A stretch of DNA of 64,000 nucleotides from an uncultured Bacteroidia bacterium (lineage in GTDB: Bacteria > Bacteroidota > Bacteroidia > J057 > CALAJH01): NCBI GenBank assembly GCA_937922655.1, contig CALAJH010000015.1, forward strand, positions 1-64,000, in the 5' to 3' direction. Below are positions 18,001-25,721 of the stretch, one piece after another. The position numbers and the translations under genes are program-made. The notes beneath the pieces are model-generated. The model was not told the DNA's origin. It searched no databases and saw only the letters and a list, made by a program, of their open reading frames with translations. The stretch's first letter is position 1, and each line of letters begins with the position of its first letter.

Positions 18001-21000
18001 GTCACGACGTATTTTGCGGGGGCGACCGCGGGGACGAACGGCGTAAAGTTTTGGTTGTACGCCGTTACGTTGAATTCTCCATCGCCGGTCACGGGGTTGA
18101 GCGCCGCGTCGTAACCGTTGACGTACCAGCGGCCGTTGTCCAAAACGTCGTAGAATTTCGACGAACAAACACATTCAAAATCCAGCAACGCGCCCGGCGT
18201 TTCATCAAAATAAACGAGCAGGTTGTCGGTGGTCGTGGCGACGGTAAATTCGACGTTCGCCAATTGAAAACCTTTGCCCGACGTGCCGACGGGGAAATCG
18301 TACGAACCCGTGGCGTTGATGTTGCGGCGAATGCGGCCTTGCACGTAACTGATATCCGAAAATCCGACGATGGCCGTCTCGTCGCGGTTCCAAGCGTAGA
18401 TTTCGTTGTCGGATTCGGTGGTAAAGATACCGTCGGTCAAAGTGAGTACGTCTTCGACAACCAAGTTCACGTCCACCACGTCGACTTGGTTGGCGCCCGT
18501 AATGGCCACGTTCGTCACGACGGGGTAATCGCCGTCGTCGCCGATGAGCGTAAAGGTTTGGGTCAAATTCGCCGATTCGTCGTAGTACGAGGCGGGATAG
18601 TTCGTCGAATGCATATATATATGCAAGTTCGCGCCCGAAAGCAGGTCGTGGGCCTCTTGCACACGGCCTTGCAAGCCGGCAATCGGACTGTCGTCGTCGA
18701 TGTGCAGATAGGAATAATCGGGTTGGAAGCCGGCGACCGCATCGACGTCGGTACCGTAATGGAACCATGGACTGAAGTCGATGCTCATATCGGGGGAGCC
18801 TACGAGGGGTTTGACCGCGTCGTCGTCGTTGTCGCCCCACCAGTTGCGCGAGGCGTCAATCATTGCGGAACCGGCGGCAAGGTTGGCCACGCCGTAAAGC
18901 GAGTTGCCCGAGATGTCGTTGTCGCGCACGACGACGGTAATGCCCGACGTCAAAGCGTTAACGGCGCCGACGGCGGTTCCAAAGCCGTTAATGAAGTTTT
19001 CTTGAATGTAAATTTCCGCGTCGGAGTTTAGGTTATCCAAGAGCCATACGCCGAAAGCGTCGCCGGAAACGCCGCCGCCGTCGAGGTCGTTGCGGTAAAC
19101 GTAAACCGTGCCCGTTTCGCCCGCCAAATAGATAAAGCCGAAAAAGTCGGCCGGAGAACCGGAAACGGTATAATTGTTGTACATTATTTCCGATTCGCCG
19201 TAGAGCGCGTCGGATGCAAAGGCCATACCGTAGACCGGCGGATTGACGACGGTAATATCGTTGTATGCGAAAGAAAGGTCGGAACCTTCGAGTTGCTGAT
19301 AAAGCATACCCGGCGCCGATGCAACCCCCGTACCGTCGAGCGAAAATACGTTGTTTTGAATTTGGGCGTTGTCGACTTCGAGCGTGAAAAGAGTAGTGGT
19401 CGAACCGTCCGAAACGTCGGCGACGTTGTAATTGAAAATCAGGTCGTTGGCGTTAATCAATGCCAAGACGGCCAATCCCGCCGCTTGGTGACGGAATTCG
19501 TTGTCCCAAAGCGTCAAACGGTCGTTGCCGTCGGCGCCTTGAATGGTGTTTTCGGTCGTGTTTTCGAAGATGAAACCTTCGATGGTAACGTCGGTAATGC
19601 CGTCAAGGATATTGACAACGGGGCCGAGGTCGTCGTTGACGGCGTTTTGGTCGAGGTCGCCGTCGATAATCGGCGCCGCGGGACCAACGCCGGCCACCGT
19701 CACGTCGCCACGGTCGCCGCGAAGCGTGAGCGGACGGTCGATTTCGATGTGTTCGATGTAGCGTCCGTCCAAAACGTTGACCAAACCGGTGGGGTTGACG
19801 TCGTAGACCGCTTCTTGAACTCGTCCCAAACTACCCGTTTGCGGGCTGTCGTCGTCGACCCAAAGTACGTCGAACAAGGGTTGAAAACCGGCGGCAACGT
19901 CGCTGTCCGTACCTTCGTCCAGCCACGGCGTATAGTCGATGTTGTTGTCCACCTCGGCGGCAACGGCGACGGCGTCGTTCGAGCCCCACCAGTTGCGCGA
20001 AGCGTCAATCAAGCCCGCGGGGTCGAGGTATACCGAACCGACGGTATTACCCGAAAGGTCGTTGTCGAAGATGTCGATGGCGTTGTCGCCCAAGTCTTGG
20101 AACGAGCCGAAAGCGGCGCCAAAACCGTTGATGAAGTTGTTGCGAATAACGACGGGGGAGGCATCGGGGATGTTGTCGAAGAAACGAACGCCGTAACCGC
20201 CGCCGGCCGCATTGCCGCCGTCAAGGTCGGAGTCGGCGACGAGTACGGAACCGAGGTTGCCCGAAAGGTCGATGCCGCCAAAGGCTCCCGAGGCGGGCGT
20301 ACCGGCAAAGGCAAGCGTGTCGCGTTCGAACGTCGTCGCGCCCGCAACGTCGTTGAAACGGTAAGCCGTTCCGTCGGCCGGGGGATTGTTGATAATCGAG
20401 CGGTTGTCGCGGAAATTGACGTTCGGGGCGTCGTCGACGTTGATTACCACGCCTTCAAAATAAGCTACGCCCGTGCCGTTAAAGCTCATGTGGTTGAAGC
20501 GCACGTCAACGTCGCCGGTGTTGCCGACGACGTTGATGCCGTAGTCGCCGTTGCCTTCAACGATGTTCCACGTAAAAAAGAGCGAGCCGGTTTCGGCGGA
20601 AATCACCGCGCCGGCGCCGTCGATGTCGGGCGTGGCGATGCGGTTGTCGCGGATACGGAGGTTGTCGCCGGCCTGAAAAGTTCCGACGGCCGCGCCCAAA
20701 AATCCTTCAAAATTCAAACCTTCGATGGTAACGTCGGCCGCACCGTCTTGAATGAAAAACCCAAAATCCAACGTACCCAAGCCGTCGATTAAAGCGGCGA
20801 CGGGAGCGGGTCCCCATTCGGTGACGCTGCCGCGGTCGCCGGTGACGGTCAGGTTGCTTTTGCCAATAACCGTCGCCTCGTTGTACGTACCGTCTTCGAC
20901 ATAAATTTGGGTGGATTCGAGCGCGTCTACGGCTTCTTGAATCCGTCCTACGGCTTGAATTTGCAAACCCGCATCGGTTACATGAAGCGTGTCGCGATTG

Positions 21001-23303
21001 CCCTGAAAGCCAAAGGCGCTCGAAATGTCCCAAGCGGAATGATAATAAGGGGTAAAATCGACGTCTCCCGCAATTTCGGCGATAACGTCCGTTTCGACAT
21101 TGGAACCGAACCAGTTGAAGGAGGCGTTTAATTCCCCGCCGCCGACCTCGTTGCGCACGGCCAAGCCGTTGCCCGAAAGGTCGTTGTCGTAAATGACGAC
21201 GGAATTGCCGGTAACAATGGGCGCATTAACGCCGACGCCGTAGTCAAAACCCGTCAAGAAGTTGTTTTGGATGACGATGTTGGCGTCGAAAGGAATGTCG
21301 TTCAACAACCAAACGCCGTAAGCTTCGCCGTCCAAGTCGTTGGCGTCGATAATGTTTTGGGAGACGGTGATGTTCTGCGTGGCAACATTGGAAATTTCAA
21401 TGCCGTGAAAAGCATTGACCGACGCCGTTCCCGTATACGTTATGGTGTTTTCGTTGACGAGGTTGTCGCCGGCGGCGGCGCTCAAAGCAATGACCGAGCC
21501 GTCGTCGGCGGGGTTGTTTACGCTAACGTCGTTGCGGTAGAAAAACACATTGCCGGCTTGGAAAGAGCCGAGGGCGTGGCCTTGAATATACGGGCGGCCG
21601 TTGCCGTCAAGATTGAAAACGTTGCGGTCGATAATGAAGACGTTGCCGTCAAGCAAATACAACGTACCGGGCGAAGACGAGTTAAATACGTTCAAAAGAA
21701 TTTCGACGGCTTGAGCGTTGTCGGAAAAAAGGGCGGTGGCTACGTCGCCGGTGGACGTGATTTCGTTGTCGCGGACGACGATGTTCGAACATCCGTTGAG
21801 CAGGGCGATGGCCGGCTCTTCGTAACCCGTGATAAACAAACCCTCAATGGTAACGCCCGAGGCCGCGTCGACGTTGAACGCGGTAAGCAGAACGTTCTGA
21901 CCGTCCAAAACGGCGGCGGCCGGGTCGGGGCCGGCAACCATAACGTTGCCGCGGTCGCCGGTGATGGTCAGAGCCCGATCGATGTTCGTCGATTCGTTGT
22001 AAACGCCCGGATTGACATAAATTTGAGTGGAGGAGAGATAATCCACCGCTTCTTGAATGCGACCGCCGGATTGGAGGTGAAGCCCGCCCAAATCAACGTA
22101 CAAAGTATCGAATCCCGATTGAAAACCTTCGGTGGACAAATCGGTGTCGTAATCGGAGGCGAGGTAGGGCGAAAAATCGACGTTGCCCGTCATTAAACCG
22201 TTGACCGTGGCCGAAACAATCGAACCCCAGTAGTTGCCCGAAGCGTCGATGGCGCCCGCGGGGCCGCCGGCGTTAACCACACCCGCGTTACACGTAAAGC
22301 TGTTGCCCTTGACAACGATGCCGTTGCCCGTGGCGATAGGACCTTGCACACTGACCCCCGCGCTAAAAGCCACAAAGTAGTTGGAATTAATATCTATGGT
22401 CGCCAATGCGGGTACGCTTGTCAAAAACCAAATCCCCGAACCGCCGCCGGAATTATCGGCGCCGTTGAAAATGTTGCGGGTAACGACAAGGTCGTTCACG
22501 ATGCCGATTTCCAAACCATAGAACGCGTTGGCGGAAGCGCTTCCGTCAAAAAACACGATGTTGTCGGAAACGACGAGCGCCCCCGCCGAATTGTTGAAGC
22601 GAATCACCGAGCCGTCGTCGGGCAAATTGATAACGTCGATTTCGTTGTCGCGGATGGAGACGGCGTCGGTTCCTTCGGCGGAAACGACAAAACCCGAGGC
22701 GTAGCCCAAACCGTTGCCGAAAGCCTCGAAGTCGTTGAAACGAATGAGGTGGTCGGAGCCGTCCACAAGATTGAGTACAAACGAACCGCCCGAAACCACC
22801 TTGTTCCACGTAAAATACAGGTCTACGGTATTGACGGCCGAAAGAATACCCAAGGCGCCGACGGAGTTTTCGATTTCGTTGTCGCGGACGCGGATGTTGT
22901 CGTTGTTATCGACGGCGACGATGGCCACGTCGGAGAACTCTTTAATAACGAACCCTTCGATAATCACGTTGTCGACGCCGTCTTCTATGGTGAATGCGGT
23001 TTGCAAGGTACCGGAGTTGCCCGATATCGTCGGCGCCGAGGGGCCGGGGCCGATGACGGTCGGAGAACCGGGGTCTCCTCGCAACGTCAGCGATTTGTCA
23101 ATCGTTACCTCCTCGACGTACGTGCCGGCGTTCACCTGAATAATATCGCCGGGAGCGGCGAAGTCCACCGCCGCTTGAATGGTCGAAAAATCAACCGGGA
23201 CGGTGTACGTCGTCTGGGCGAACGCGCCGCCCGAAGACCACAGCCACGCCATAAATAGCAGGCAGGCCGCTTTGAAAGGGTGTTTTGTCCACAAACTCTT
23301 CAT
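15021..23303 (-). CDS. Giant beta-helix / Ig-like / FN3 adhesin-like protein with T9SS sorting domain
   Basis: This encodes 2760 residues from the ATG at 23303 (MKSLWTKHPFK, Sec signal ending GGAFAQ); a second ATG three codons upstream is possible. About residues 30-1500 are four long right-handed beta-helix units, each opening with an (Q)xAVD...Y segment and TLRGD/TGDRG and closing with a DASxNxWGS-like motif; the closing motifs lie about 373-384 residues apart. A degenerate fifth unit follows (about 1510-1800). About 1815-2490 are nine or ten Ig/PKD-like repeats starting VCEG or VCQ. A fibronectin III domain (about 2590-2665) and a T9SS tail with YPNPNRGQF end the protein. It is probably a surface or released adhesin or glycan-binding protein; no catalytic site is evident. 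Confidence 0.93.
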   Translation of the reverse strand: MKSLWTKHPFKAACLLFMAWLWSSGGAFAQTTYTVPVDFSTIQAAVDFAAPGDIIQVNAGTYVEEVTIDKSLTLRGDPGSPTVIGPGPSAPTISGNSGTLQTAFTIEDGVDNVIIEGFVIKEFSDVAIVAVDNNDNIRVRDNEIENSVGALGILSAVNTVDLYFTWNKVVSGGSFVLNLVDGSDHLIRFNDFEAFGNGLGYASGFVVSAEGTDAVSIRDNEIDVINLPDDGSVIRFNNSAGALVVSDNIVFFDGSASANAFYGLEIGIVNDLVVTRNIFNGADNSGGGSGIWFLTSVPALATIDINSNYFVAFSAGVSVQGPIATGNGIVVKGNSFTCNAGVVNAGGPAGAIDASGNYWGSIVSATVNGLMTGNVDFSPYLASDYDTDLSTEGFQSGFDTLYVDLGGLHLQSGGRIQEAVDYLSSTQIYVNPGVYNESTNIDRALTITGDRGNVMVAGPDPAAAVLDGQNVLLTAFNVDAASGVTIEGLFITGYEEPAIALLNGCSNIVVRDNEITSTGDVATALFSDNAQAVEILLNVFNSSSPGTLYLLDGNVFIIDRNVFNLDGNGRPYIQGHALGSFQAGNVFFYRNDVSVNNPADDGSVIALSAAAGDNLVNENTITYTGTASVNAFHGIEISNVATQNITVSQNIIDANDLDGEAYGVWLLNDIPFDANIVIQNNFLTGFDYGVGVNAPIVTGNSVVIYDNDLSGNGLAVRNEVGGGELNASFNWFGSNVETDVIAEIAGDVDFTPYYHSAWDISSAFGFQGNRDTLHVTDAGLQIQAVGRIQEAVDALESTQIYVEDGTYNEATVIGKSNLTVTGDRGSVTEWGPAPVAALIDGLGTLDFGFFIQDGAADVTIEGLNFEGFLGAAVGTFQAGDNLRIRDNRIATPDIDGAGAVISAETGSLFFTWNIVEGNGDYGINVVGNTGDVDVRFNHMSFNGTGVAYFEGVVINVDDAPNVNFRDNRSIINNPPADGTAYRFNDVAGATTFERDTLAFAGTPASGAFGGIDLSGNLGSVLVADSDLDGGNAAGGGYGVRFFDNIPDASPVVIRNNFINGFGAAFGSFQDLGDNAIDIFDNDLSGNTVGSVYLDPAGLIDASRNWWGSNDAVAVAAEVDNNIDYTPWLDEGTDSDVAAGFQPLFDVLWVDDDSPQTGSLGRVQEAVYDVNPTGLVNVLDGRYIEHIEIDRPLTLRGDRGDVTVAGVGPAAPIIDGDLDQNAVNDDLGPVVNILDGITDVTIEGFIFENTTENTIQGADGNDRLTLWDNEFRHQAAGLAVLALINANDLIFNYNVADVSDGSTTTLFTLEVDNAQIQNNVFSLDGTGVASAPGMLYQQLEGSDLSFAYNDITVVNPPVYGMAFASDALYGESEIMYNNYTVSGSPADFFGFIYLAGETGTVYVYRNDLDGGGVSGDAFGVWLLDNLNSDAEIYIQENFINGFGTAVGAVNALTSGITVVVRDNDISGNSLYGVANLAAGSAMIDASRNWWGDNDDDAVKPLVGSPDMSIDFSPWFHYGTDVDAVAGFQPDYSYLHIDDDSPIAGLQGRVQEAHDLLSGANLHIYMHSTNYPASYYDESANLTQTFTLIGDDGDYPVVTNVAITGANQVDVVDVNLVVEDVLTLTDGIFTTESDNEIYAWNRDETAIVGFSDISYVQGRIRRNINATGSYDFPVGTSGKGFQLANVEFTVATTTDNLLVYFDETPGALLDFECVCSSKFYDVLDNGRWYVNGYDAALNPVTGDGEFNVTAYNQNFTPFVPAVAPAKYVVTRGNIVGSTLDCTTNPATVTRTGYTDFSETFYFTAAGDDSTFPAPDIDVDPGTTVCEGDAITLTASTPYIPQEFYWSLPDGGTFIGAELVVSPITLALGGTYTVYALINDCPSDEATVDITVNPAPAPPTLIYNGPICTGAQLVVEVDNPITGEIYYITHPNGIDVYQGSVVIDEATVADAGTYTAYTESPDGCLSLTTSFIDVVVYPVPVTPEVDAPTVCEGSNLVLTVTNPITVNNPVLDFYEWFDADMVQLPEDGPVLTLTSASASWDGLVYRVVAYENGCPSDTAYVTLSVNVIPDDPTLDAPATVCEGANFVVFADNTTAQNYDWFLNSFYLATTTDPELLTSIEVGGVTQNVTLSVIAYNGPCQSSEVSTTILVEAAPPIPTITGAVNYCVGQTLELTADSGPGYTNYTWVLPGGGTVDAATVTISDLTLADDGIYAVVVYAVDENCDRVWYVDVSVDPQPFITDVTYTDAVCQYSPITFNVTGTDVISYNITGPNGFDETNATGEFEITSADFVNEGTYTITVVNGFCTDVTTVDVDVKLTPSAPTVSSNSPVCQDGTIILNASSAGADLYYWTGPDGFDLTTAATSVSILNADGDNAGTYSVWAIADGCTSTVSTVDVDVFTRTLSITTNAPVNEGDVLTLTAEGTAADDATSDFTWFDPDGNVYTTTGATLTIAAADPAIHDGTWFVQVSVGVCTFQASVNVDVVPAAQPIVAVVSKQDQACPGLINNGRILIGFLDAIPDTIRTRLITVDAFDNVLSSTPFAYVNVYENLAPGYYRVEVIGDVGMTVYPYLSVIQINAFIPTSIDAITPSTTTALVTWTPQVAATGYQLRYRRLSPSPSGWITVTLGNITSFTLTGLTPDAAYQIQVRGRCANGTYTTYSGLTNFFTDPLSRLAGATSSQPSETFNLYPNPNRGQFTVSATLEYEAEGTITMTDLSGRTVHRQAVSFGKGENVIPVNVSVASGMYLVQIQAGAQTRSVRVSVE

Positions 23304-23311
23304 GTGTAACA

Positions 23312-23341
23312 TAAAATTATTCGATTTGAAATTTCCGGCAA
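23312..23341 (-). promoter_or_regulatory. Promoter of the giant T9SS gene (TTG-N19-TAATTTTA)
   Basis: On the minus strand TTG is followed after 19 bp by TAATTTTA, one base off TAnnTTTG. It ends 8 bp before the ATG at 23303, matching the short-leader arrangement of other genes here and favouring that ATG. Confidence 0.45.
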
Positions 23342-23369
23342 CGGAATCGCTCCGCAGACGGAGAATTGA

Positions 23370-23391
23370 ATATACTTTAAATATACTTTAA
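23370..23391. repeat. Two tandem copies of ATATACTTTAA
   Basis: Two perfect 11-bp copies stand back to back, one helical turn apart, about 30-50 bp upstream of the giant-gene promoter. This is a possible operator. Confidence 0.6.
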
Positions 23392-23606
23392 TTTTCCACT
23401 TTTTATTTCAAGAAATTTCGCTACACATTTGTCGTTAAAAGTCGTTACCAACGACGAATATTGTTTTATTGGACTAAATGTGTGCAACTCGGCGTAAAAT
23501 TAGGCGACTTTGCGGGCTTATCCAAAAAATTCAAATAAAAAATTGCGCCTTTGCCCCCTCGCCTCTACCATACTTTCGACAAACAAACAAAAACGGGGGA
23601 TAACCG

Positions 23607-24206
23607 TTAAAACCCGCATTTACGCCCCGAAACAAACTCGTAAAATTCTTTTGCGACTCCCGAATTTACCCCCGCGCCCAAAAAGAGCGAATGGGGGGGG
23701 CAAGGACGGGCGAAAACGACGCGGGCGCCCCATTTTCGCGCCTCCGACGCATACGCTATGCCCCCACGGGCGCCCAAACGCGCATACGCCGAATACATCG
23801 CGTACTCGAAAGCGAAAATGCGTTTTTCACCGGGGACCAGGGAGTCGGCCAAGGCGACGGCGGCGGCGTAAATCGACGACGGGGCGGACGGCAACACTAC
23901 GCCCTTCCCTACCCCGCCGTACTCAAAATACGCCAACGAATCGGACGCCAAACACGCCCCCCCCGACGCGGGAATCGCCAGCAACTCATGCCCCCAACCC
24001 CACGCCGCCGCCTCGCGCGGCAAAGGGTCGGGACGAACCCACAGCCGCATGCGCACCCGCGAATACTCGGGCCGAAGCGAAACAAATTCCGCCCAACGAC
24101 GCTCAAACGCCGACACGCTTTCCGACGCGCACAGCACCCGCAACGGCCGCTCCTCACAACCCCCAAGCACGCACAACGCCCCAAGCGTCAAACCGATTTT
24201 TAACAT
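23607..24206 (-). CDS. Small lipoprotein, possibly related to periplasmic binding proteins
   Basis: This encodes 199 residues from the ATG at 24206, chosen because MLKIGLTLGALCVLGGC is a clean lipoprotein signal (Cys 17) and TATCTTTG lies 36 bp upstream; the frame is open further upstream, but that part has no coding character. The mature protein starts RPLRVLCASES and contains an alternating strand/helix pattern with a late segment VNSGVAKEFYEFV that resembles the end of ModA-like solute-binding proteins. It is much shorter than a complete binding protein. That resemblance is weak and the ligand is unknown. Bases are very GC-rich here. Confidence 0.6.
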   Translation of the reverse strand: MLKIGLTLGALCVLGGCEERPLRVLCASESVSAFERRWAEFVSLRPEYSRVRMRLWVRPDPLPREAAAWGWGHELLAIPASGGACLASDSLAYFEYGGVGKGVVLPSAPSSIYAAAVALADSLVPGEKRIFAFEYAMYSAYARLGARGGIAYASEARKWGARVVFARPCPPHSLFLGAGVNSGVAKEFYEFVSGRKCGF

Positions 24207-24242
24207 CCCGTTTCTCCACGCCGCCAAAAAACGGCGCGAAGG

Positions 24243-24250
24243 CAAAGATA
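24243..24250 (-). promoter_or_regulatory. -7 promoter element (TATCTTTG) for the small lipoprotein gene
   Basis: Exact TAnnTTTG on the minus strand, 36 bp before the ATG at 24206. It helps fix the start of that gene. Confidence 0.45.
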
Positions 24251-24570
24251 ACATTCCGCCGAACAAAAGACCGACGCAAGCGTAAAACAAAAAAATCCCA
24301 CGGGCCTCGACATTTTTGTGTTGCAAACGTCGTCGCATCGGGTCGGCCCGAGACGGCCACGCTACCGTAAAAAACAAAGTCCGGAGATAAAAAACGACGC
24401 ATCCAAAATCCGACCCACGAAACGGTCGGTAAGGTGGCAACAAGTGACGACAATCGTGATCATGATAAAATTGTCGCTCAAAGTCCTAAAATTATTTCTC
24501 GGACAAGGGGTTGTTGTTTTAATCCACGCCGACTTTTCATCGTTTAGCCGCGGTACACCGTCGACAACAG

Positions 24571-24604
24571 TTGAACTATTTTTCATTCATTTGAACCATT
24601 TTTC
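24571..24604 (+). repeat. Two direct repeats TTGAAC(T/C)ATTTTTC, 20-bp period
   Basis: Copies at 24571-24584 and 24591-24604 differ at one base and are spaced exactly 20 bp apart, i.e. on the same helix face. They abut the sigma-54 promoter, so they may be sites for an activator or another regulator. Confidence 0.65.
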
Positions 24605-24606
24605 GT

Positions 24607-24621
24607 TGGCACGGGTTTTGC
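24607..24621 (+). promoter_or_regulatory. Sigma-54 (RpoN) -24/-12 promoter
   Basis: TGGCACG at 24607-24613, four bases, then TTGC at 24618-24621. The GG and GC dinucleotides are 10 bp apart as required. The predicted start is about 12 bp after the GC, leaving a leader of about 25 nt to the ATG at 24659. Confidence 0.8.
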
Positions 24622-24658
24622 CCTTGTAAAGAAAATAAAAAAAATATAAAGTTTAAAT

Positions 24659-25285
24659 ATGAAGTCATTGATTTTTTTCATTGCCATGTCGGTATTGACG
24701 GGAACGATAAGCGCCGCAAACGAAGGCCCCGAAACCCCGGGCGGCTATAAAGTCGGCGATAAAGCACGGAGTTTCAAGCTAAAAAACGTCGACGGCAAAA
24801 TGGTCTCGCTCGAAGACTACAAAGAGGCCAAAGGATTTATCGTCATTTTCAGTTGCAACCACTGTCCCTACGTCGTCAAATACGAGGATAGAATGAACGC
24901 CCTCGATAAAAAATACGCCTCGAAAGGCTACCCCGTCATCGCCATCAACCCCAACGACGACGTTTCGCATCCCGACGATTCGTTTGAAAAAATGATTGAA
25001 CGCCACAAGGAAAAGAACTTTTCCTTTGCCTATCTGCGCGACGACACCCAAGAAATCGCCAAAGCCTACGGCGCGGAAAAAACCCCGCACGTCTACGTGC
25101 TTCAAAAATCGGGCTCCGACTACATCGTCAAATACATCGGCGCCATCGACGACAACCCCGGCAATCCCAAAGGCGTCAAAGAAAAATACGTCGAGGACGC
25201 GGTGAACGCGCTTTTGGCGGGAAAAGAAGTCAAAACCCCCGAAACAAAAGCCATCGGCTGTTCGATTAAGTGGAAAAAATCTTAA
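24659..25285 (+). CDS. Exported thioredoxin-like / AhpC-TSA family protein
   Basis: This encodes 208 residues. A Sec signal peptide (about 1-20, ending ISAAN) is followed by a thioredoxin fold: KARSFKL and the redox motif CNHC (Cys 66 and Cys 69) after the strand FIVIFS, then the cis-Pro segment KTPHVYVL. This family reduces or forms disulfides in the periplasm, or scavenges peroxides; the CxxC favours thiol-disulfide exchange. A lone late Cys (GCSIKW) is near the C-terminus. It is monocistronic with a sigma-54 promoter and a strong terminator. Sigma-54 control implies an enhancer-binding protein, possibly the one encoded at 29082. Confidence 0.88.
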   Translation: MKSLIFFIAMSVLTGTISAANEGPETPGGYKVGDKARSFKLKNVDGKMVSLEDYKEAKGFIVIFSCNHCPYVVKYEDRMNALDKKYASKGYPVIAINPNDDVSHPDDSFEKMIERHKEKNFSFAYLRDDTQEIAKAYGAEKTPHVYVLQKSGSDYIVKYIGAIDDNPGNPKGVKEKYVEDAVNALLAGKEVKTPETKAIGCSIKWKKS

Positions 25286-25306
25286 CCCTCGACGGTAAAC
25301 CGCCTC

Positions 25307-25345
25307 ACGCCGCCTTGTTTTCTTGCAACGGCGGCGTTTTTTTTT
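25307..25345 (+). terminator. Intrinsic terminator after the thioredoxin-like gene
   Basis: ACGCCGCC pairs with GGCGGCGT (25307-25314 with 25330-25337), the stem can extend through TTG/CAA past a bulged C, and nine Ts follow (25337-25345). Confidence 0.85.
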
Positions 25346-25690
25346 ACGACGTAAAAGCATCGGCGAAGTTTCGGCCGATGAAATACGCCGATTTGCCGGC
25401 GAGACCTCGGTAAGGCAACGAACAACGATTTATTTAAGCGACATGGCAACGGCGACGACGAACGTCGGACTTTTGAGGCAAAAGCATTTTGTCCTTTAAT
25501 TTATGGGAAATCGCTTCGACTTTTGTCGTCAATTTAACACTGTCTTGGGGCGAAAGTTAAATTTTCGATTGTAAGGCAAACGCACGGGCAAATTCCGTAG
25601 TTTTGCGAATCCGGGGTGGAAAACACCCCCGCTTTGACGGGTTTACACCTTCGGCGGTCGGGGAAATTTTCTTTGTCCGCCTAAAAATTG

Positions 25691-25698
25691 TATTTTTG
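25691..25698 (+). promoter_or_regulatory. -7 promoter element (TATTTTTG) for the Calx-beta T9SS gene
   Basis: Exact TAnnTTTG match 23 bp before the ATG at 25722. A TTG at 25673-25675 is only 15 bp upstream, shorter than usual. Confidence 0.5.
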
Positions 25699-25721
25699 CA
25701 CGCGATAAAACGGTAAGAAGC

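Larger units (their letters stand above)
23304..23606. other. AT-rich upstream region of the giant gene with repeats
   Basis: This 303-bp intergenic stretch has no gene. It holds the promoter next to 23303, an 11-bp tandem repeat at 23370-23391, an 8-bp inverted pair at 23424-23431 / 23476-23483, and the dyad GTCGTT-ACC-AACGAC at 23442-23456. These could be regulator sites for the giant gene; this is inferred from position only. Confidence 0.5.
24207..24658. other. Divergent intergenic region with sigma-54 promoter
   Basis: This 452-bp stretch has no supported gene. It contains TATCTTTG on the minus strand (24243-24250) for the lipoprotein gene, and two direct repeats plus a sigma-54 promoter on the plus strand (24571-24621) for the thioredoxin-like gene. 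The middle part (about 24260-24560) shows nothing I recognise. Confidence 0.5.
25286..25721. other. Intergenic region
   Basis: This 436-bp stretch holds the terminator of the thioredoxin-like gene (25307-25345) and the -7 element of the next gene (25691-25698). Nothing else was recognised between them. Confidence 0.5.

Noticed and set aside
15375-19031. 1218-codon plus-strand open frame opposite the giant T9SS gene (and smaller ones at 19293-20792, 21267-22196, 22344-23258)
   Set aside because: It is antisense to a protein with clear domain structure and a sorting signal. Its composition is Arg/Val/Gly-rich and mirrors the codon bias of the coding strand; no domain is seen.
24318-24629. 103-codon plus-strand open frame between the lipoprotein and thioredoxin genes
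   Set aside because: It crosses the sigma-54 promoter, has no start signal and no recognisable domain.
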